64,000 nt of DNA. Source: Elusimicrobiota bacterium. Its GTDB lineage: Bacteria > Elusimicrobiota > Elusimicrobia > UBA1565. This document shows positions 63,301-64,000 of this stretch, in pieces. The DNA is taken from positions 1 to 64,000 of the forward strand of contig JBAZVI010000013.1 of the NCBI GenBank assembly GCA_041660925.1, given 5' to 3'. The translations under genes and the position numbers were made by a program. The notes beneath the pieces were generated by a model. It did not search any database. It worked only from the letters and a program-made list of their open reading frames with translations, and was not told where the DNA came from. Each line of letters starts with the position of its first letter. Positions within the stretch are counted from its first letter, which is position 1.

Positions 63301-64000
63301 GCGCAGGGTGACCTCGTGCTGGGCGAGCTTGGCTTCGAAGCGCGCGGCGAGGTTCATCTCCTCGCGCGCGACGGCCTCCTGGCTGTGACGGAGCGTCTCC
63401 TCCTCGAACTGCTGGTACTTGCGGCGGAAGTCGGATTCCTTGGAACGGATCTTCTCGTCGAGCAGGCGCTGCTGGTCCTCGAGGTCGCGCTCCTTGGCGC
63501 GGATCACCTCGGCCTGGATGTTGAGCCGCTCGATGAGCGACTGCTTGGTCTCCTCGAGGGCCGCCCCCTGGTGGGCCAGCAGGGACTGCATCTCCTTCTC
63601 TTTCTCGAGGACGGCGGTCTTGACGGCGTCAATCTGGGCCCTGCGCAGCTCGCCGGCGACCTGCTCCTTCGCGGAGACCTCGCGGCGCAGCTCCTCGATC
63701 TGGAGTTCGAGCTGGCGGCGCGCCTCCTTGGCGGCGGCGTTCTCTTCGAAGGTCATCTCCTTCTTGAGCCGCTCGCGGATCTCCTCCTCCATGCGCTGCT
63801 GGTCCTTCCAGTTCTGCTCCCAGACGCGGATGGTGTTCTGCCAGCGGAGGATCGCGGCGTCTTTCTGGGAGAGCTGTTCGGCGGCCAGGCGGAGCTTCTC
63901 CACGGCGTCCTGGGCGGTCGCCTTGTTCTTGGAGAGCTCGTCCTGCAGGGCGTGGATCTTCTCGAGGGACCAGCGCAGGGCCAGGCGCGCGGTCTCCACG
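60316..64000 (-). CDS. Giant coiled-coil protein (partial, continues past the right edge)
   Basis: The frame is open to the window edge, giving at least 1227 aa of the C-terminal part. Nearly all of it is Glu/Lys/Arg/Gln/Ala-rich with heptad spacing and few Pro or Gly, so it is one almost unbroken helix able to form a very long coiled coil. Loose repeat units of about 30-40 residues recur, with phrases such as YRQKEGILERL, SRETELRRLLQ, AKREEELTQ-like and KEAQLEERRRL. No enzyme domain is visible. It could be a cytoskeletal, polarity or gliding-type scaffold. The N-terminus, which may hold other domains, lies outside. Confidence 0.85.
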   Translation of the reverse strand, partial: VETARLALRWSLEKIHALQDELSKNKATAQDAVEKLRLAAEQLSQKDAAILRWQNTIRVWEQNWKDQQRMEEEIRERLKKEMTFEENAAAKEARRQLELQIEELRREVSAKEQVAGELRRAQIDAVKTAVLEKEKEMQSLLAHQGAALEETKQSLIERLNIQAEVIRAKERDLEDQQRLLDEKIRSKESDFRRKYQQFEEETLRHSQEAVAREEMNLAARFEAKLAQHEVTLRQKEAQVEDQRKRLEGEQNRRLEELEAAFRSKEAQLEERRRLHDEAHNARAAELDDANKHRFEKEWGRLQDRLESERKLLEEHYREKESRLDEDILRRNQEVQLHYQKTEEQLITKYQSIQNQLVAKEKELWKAHQKHLDELLEKNRAELASQRDELAASFETKEGALLDREKALEAAYERKEAELFTREQKLAEEARRKEEALTERFHALQAEQAEKAQSEWEAQRKKFETALQAHREQLDAARLALEAEAARKEETVFQRLQELDVEKTRLKAEADEQVKMRVRELEAQHAAKEGEWRERMRRLEESTVSHWAQRERDLQAEHGRSLEEARTRFTQDLDAERRVLEAALAKRQEELTQSFLSRETELRRLLQQEQTKWLREQEASFESLRKELVDKNLKESSALRAQQEERLQSVEAEGRRRLLEERKTMNERVRAVEAELEGRYQTMRAELEAEGRRKEEEAVRQRAQAFESEREKLKADRAELEESGKGLKAALESAYADKERRLREEFFAREAALKSEVAQKEDVYRRSYEEAVAKEKATLEGRHAGLERQLRDVYASKEREAQEAWARREQDWIIQREKTLTEERERLELAYRQKEGILERLREELEEKVQGRLKELEGDHRARTEGLEEESRRQREEAEALRMTLQLEARNREGQLQETFRQKEEQLKGIVEQRKLELTKLETDFHAKWVAREAELLQGLAEEKTRWLASQRDLLEKERQEREVAQERDWQTRRKELELSYQQRENMLEETIRSRTKEVEALLVQKEKDLILNYEDQLFKARTEFDASYRSREEALQMKYLELEKKLTAEWVSKENSWNMQKGELVEREIAGLRAEFQEKEAALARRTEEAERQSAARRQTLEEQHDRRRKEFETLVAQERDAARESGERRAAELEETARARLADLEREKTRAQAYLQKREEELSAGAAKRENELRKSWELKQLEFASQYEEKLRRLSEERADLQKEYERRLREFELRQNKDRPHTKD

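Overview
The window is a 64-kb, GC-rich, densely coded bacterial chromosome segment with no rRNA, CRISPR array or intact insertion sequence. The cell looks diderm: there are lipoproteins, type IV pilin-like proteins with GFTLxE cleavage sites, a DUF799-type outer-envelope protein, a TPR/lipoprotein pair and many signal peptides. Two proteins (8120-12526 and 55026-56345) carry a signal peptide followed by a long Ala/Pro-rich leader in front of an enzyme that is normally cytoplasmic. That style, with the minor-pilin operon, makes Elusimicrobiota my best guess. This is an inference from general impressions, not a marker-gene result.

Layout. 1-3300: a membrane-anchored unknown, a membrane PHP-domain protein and a secreted HExxH protein. 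3359-7820: carAB. 8120-13494: a 1468-aa exported nucleotidyltransferase-like/RNase II-R fusion coupled to a secreted HEAT-repeat protein. 13507-16658: a secreted unknown, tag glycosylase and a COG3650-like protein. 16703-32689: a nucleotide superoperon on the minus strand, in transcription order guaA-purC-purS(tandem)-purL-purQ-purF-purD-pyrC-pyrD-pyrF-pyrE-purM-purNH. Most junctions are 4-nt stop/start overlaps. 32690-33800: an inverted-repeat element, a decayed ORF6N gene and tRNA-Cys. 33803-36077: three minor pilins and an M23 peptidase. 36143-42321: feoBA behind a Fur-box-like operator, two coupled radical-SAM genes and a radical-SAM/STAS fusion. 42418-46282: a DMT-family transporter with a structured leader, a secreted unknown, a MATE exporter and def. 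46387-49423: a TPR-DUF799 protein, a lipoprotein and tRNA-Arg. 49603-54907: a DsbA-like protein coupled to an orphan half of YyaL, then a convergent tlpA-dsbA-fur-terC-mntP operon. 55026-64000: exported PPK2, then a cupin-pyrB-thioredoxin-like-epimerase operon, then an enormous coiled-coil protein cut by the window edge.

Together carAB, pyrB and pyrCDEF supply the whole UMP pathway. The pur genes cover most of IMP synthesis plus GMP synthase; purE, purK, purB, purA and guaB are not here. The envelope genes point to active disulfide/thiol chemistry (four thioredoxin-fold proteins) and Fe/Mn homeostasis.

A recurring promoter feature is a -10-like hexamer exactly 6 nt before the start codon at several genes (PHP gene, RNB fusion, M23 peptidase, def, probably the HExxH gene). 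This implies leaderless or nearly leaderless mRNAs. The most unusual contents are the exported NT-RNB fusion, the exported PPK2, the tandem PurS, the PurN-PurH fusion, the radical-SAM/STAS fusion and the split YyaL-like module.
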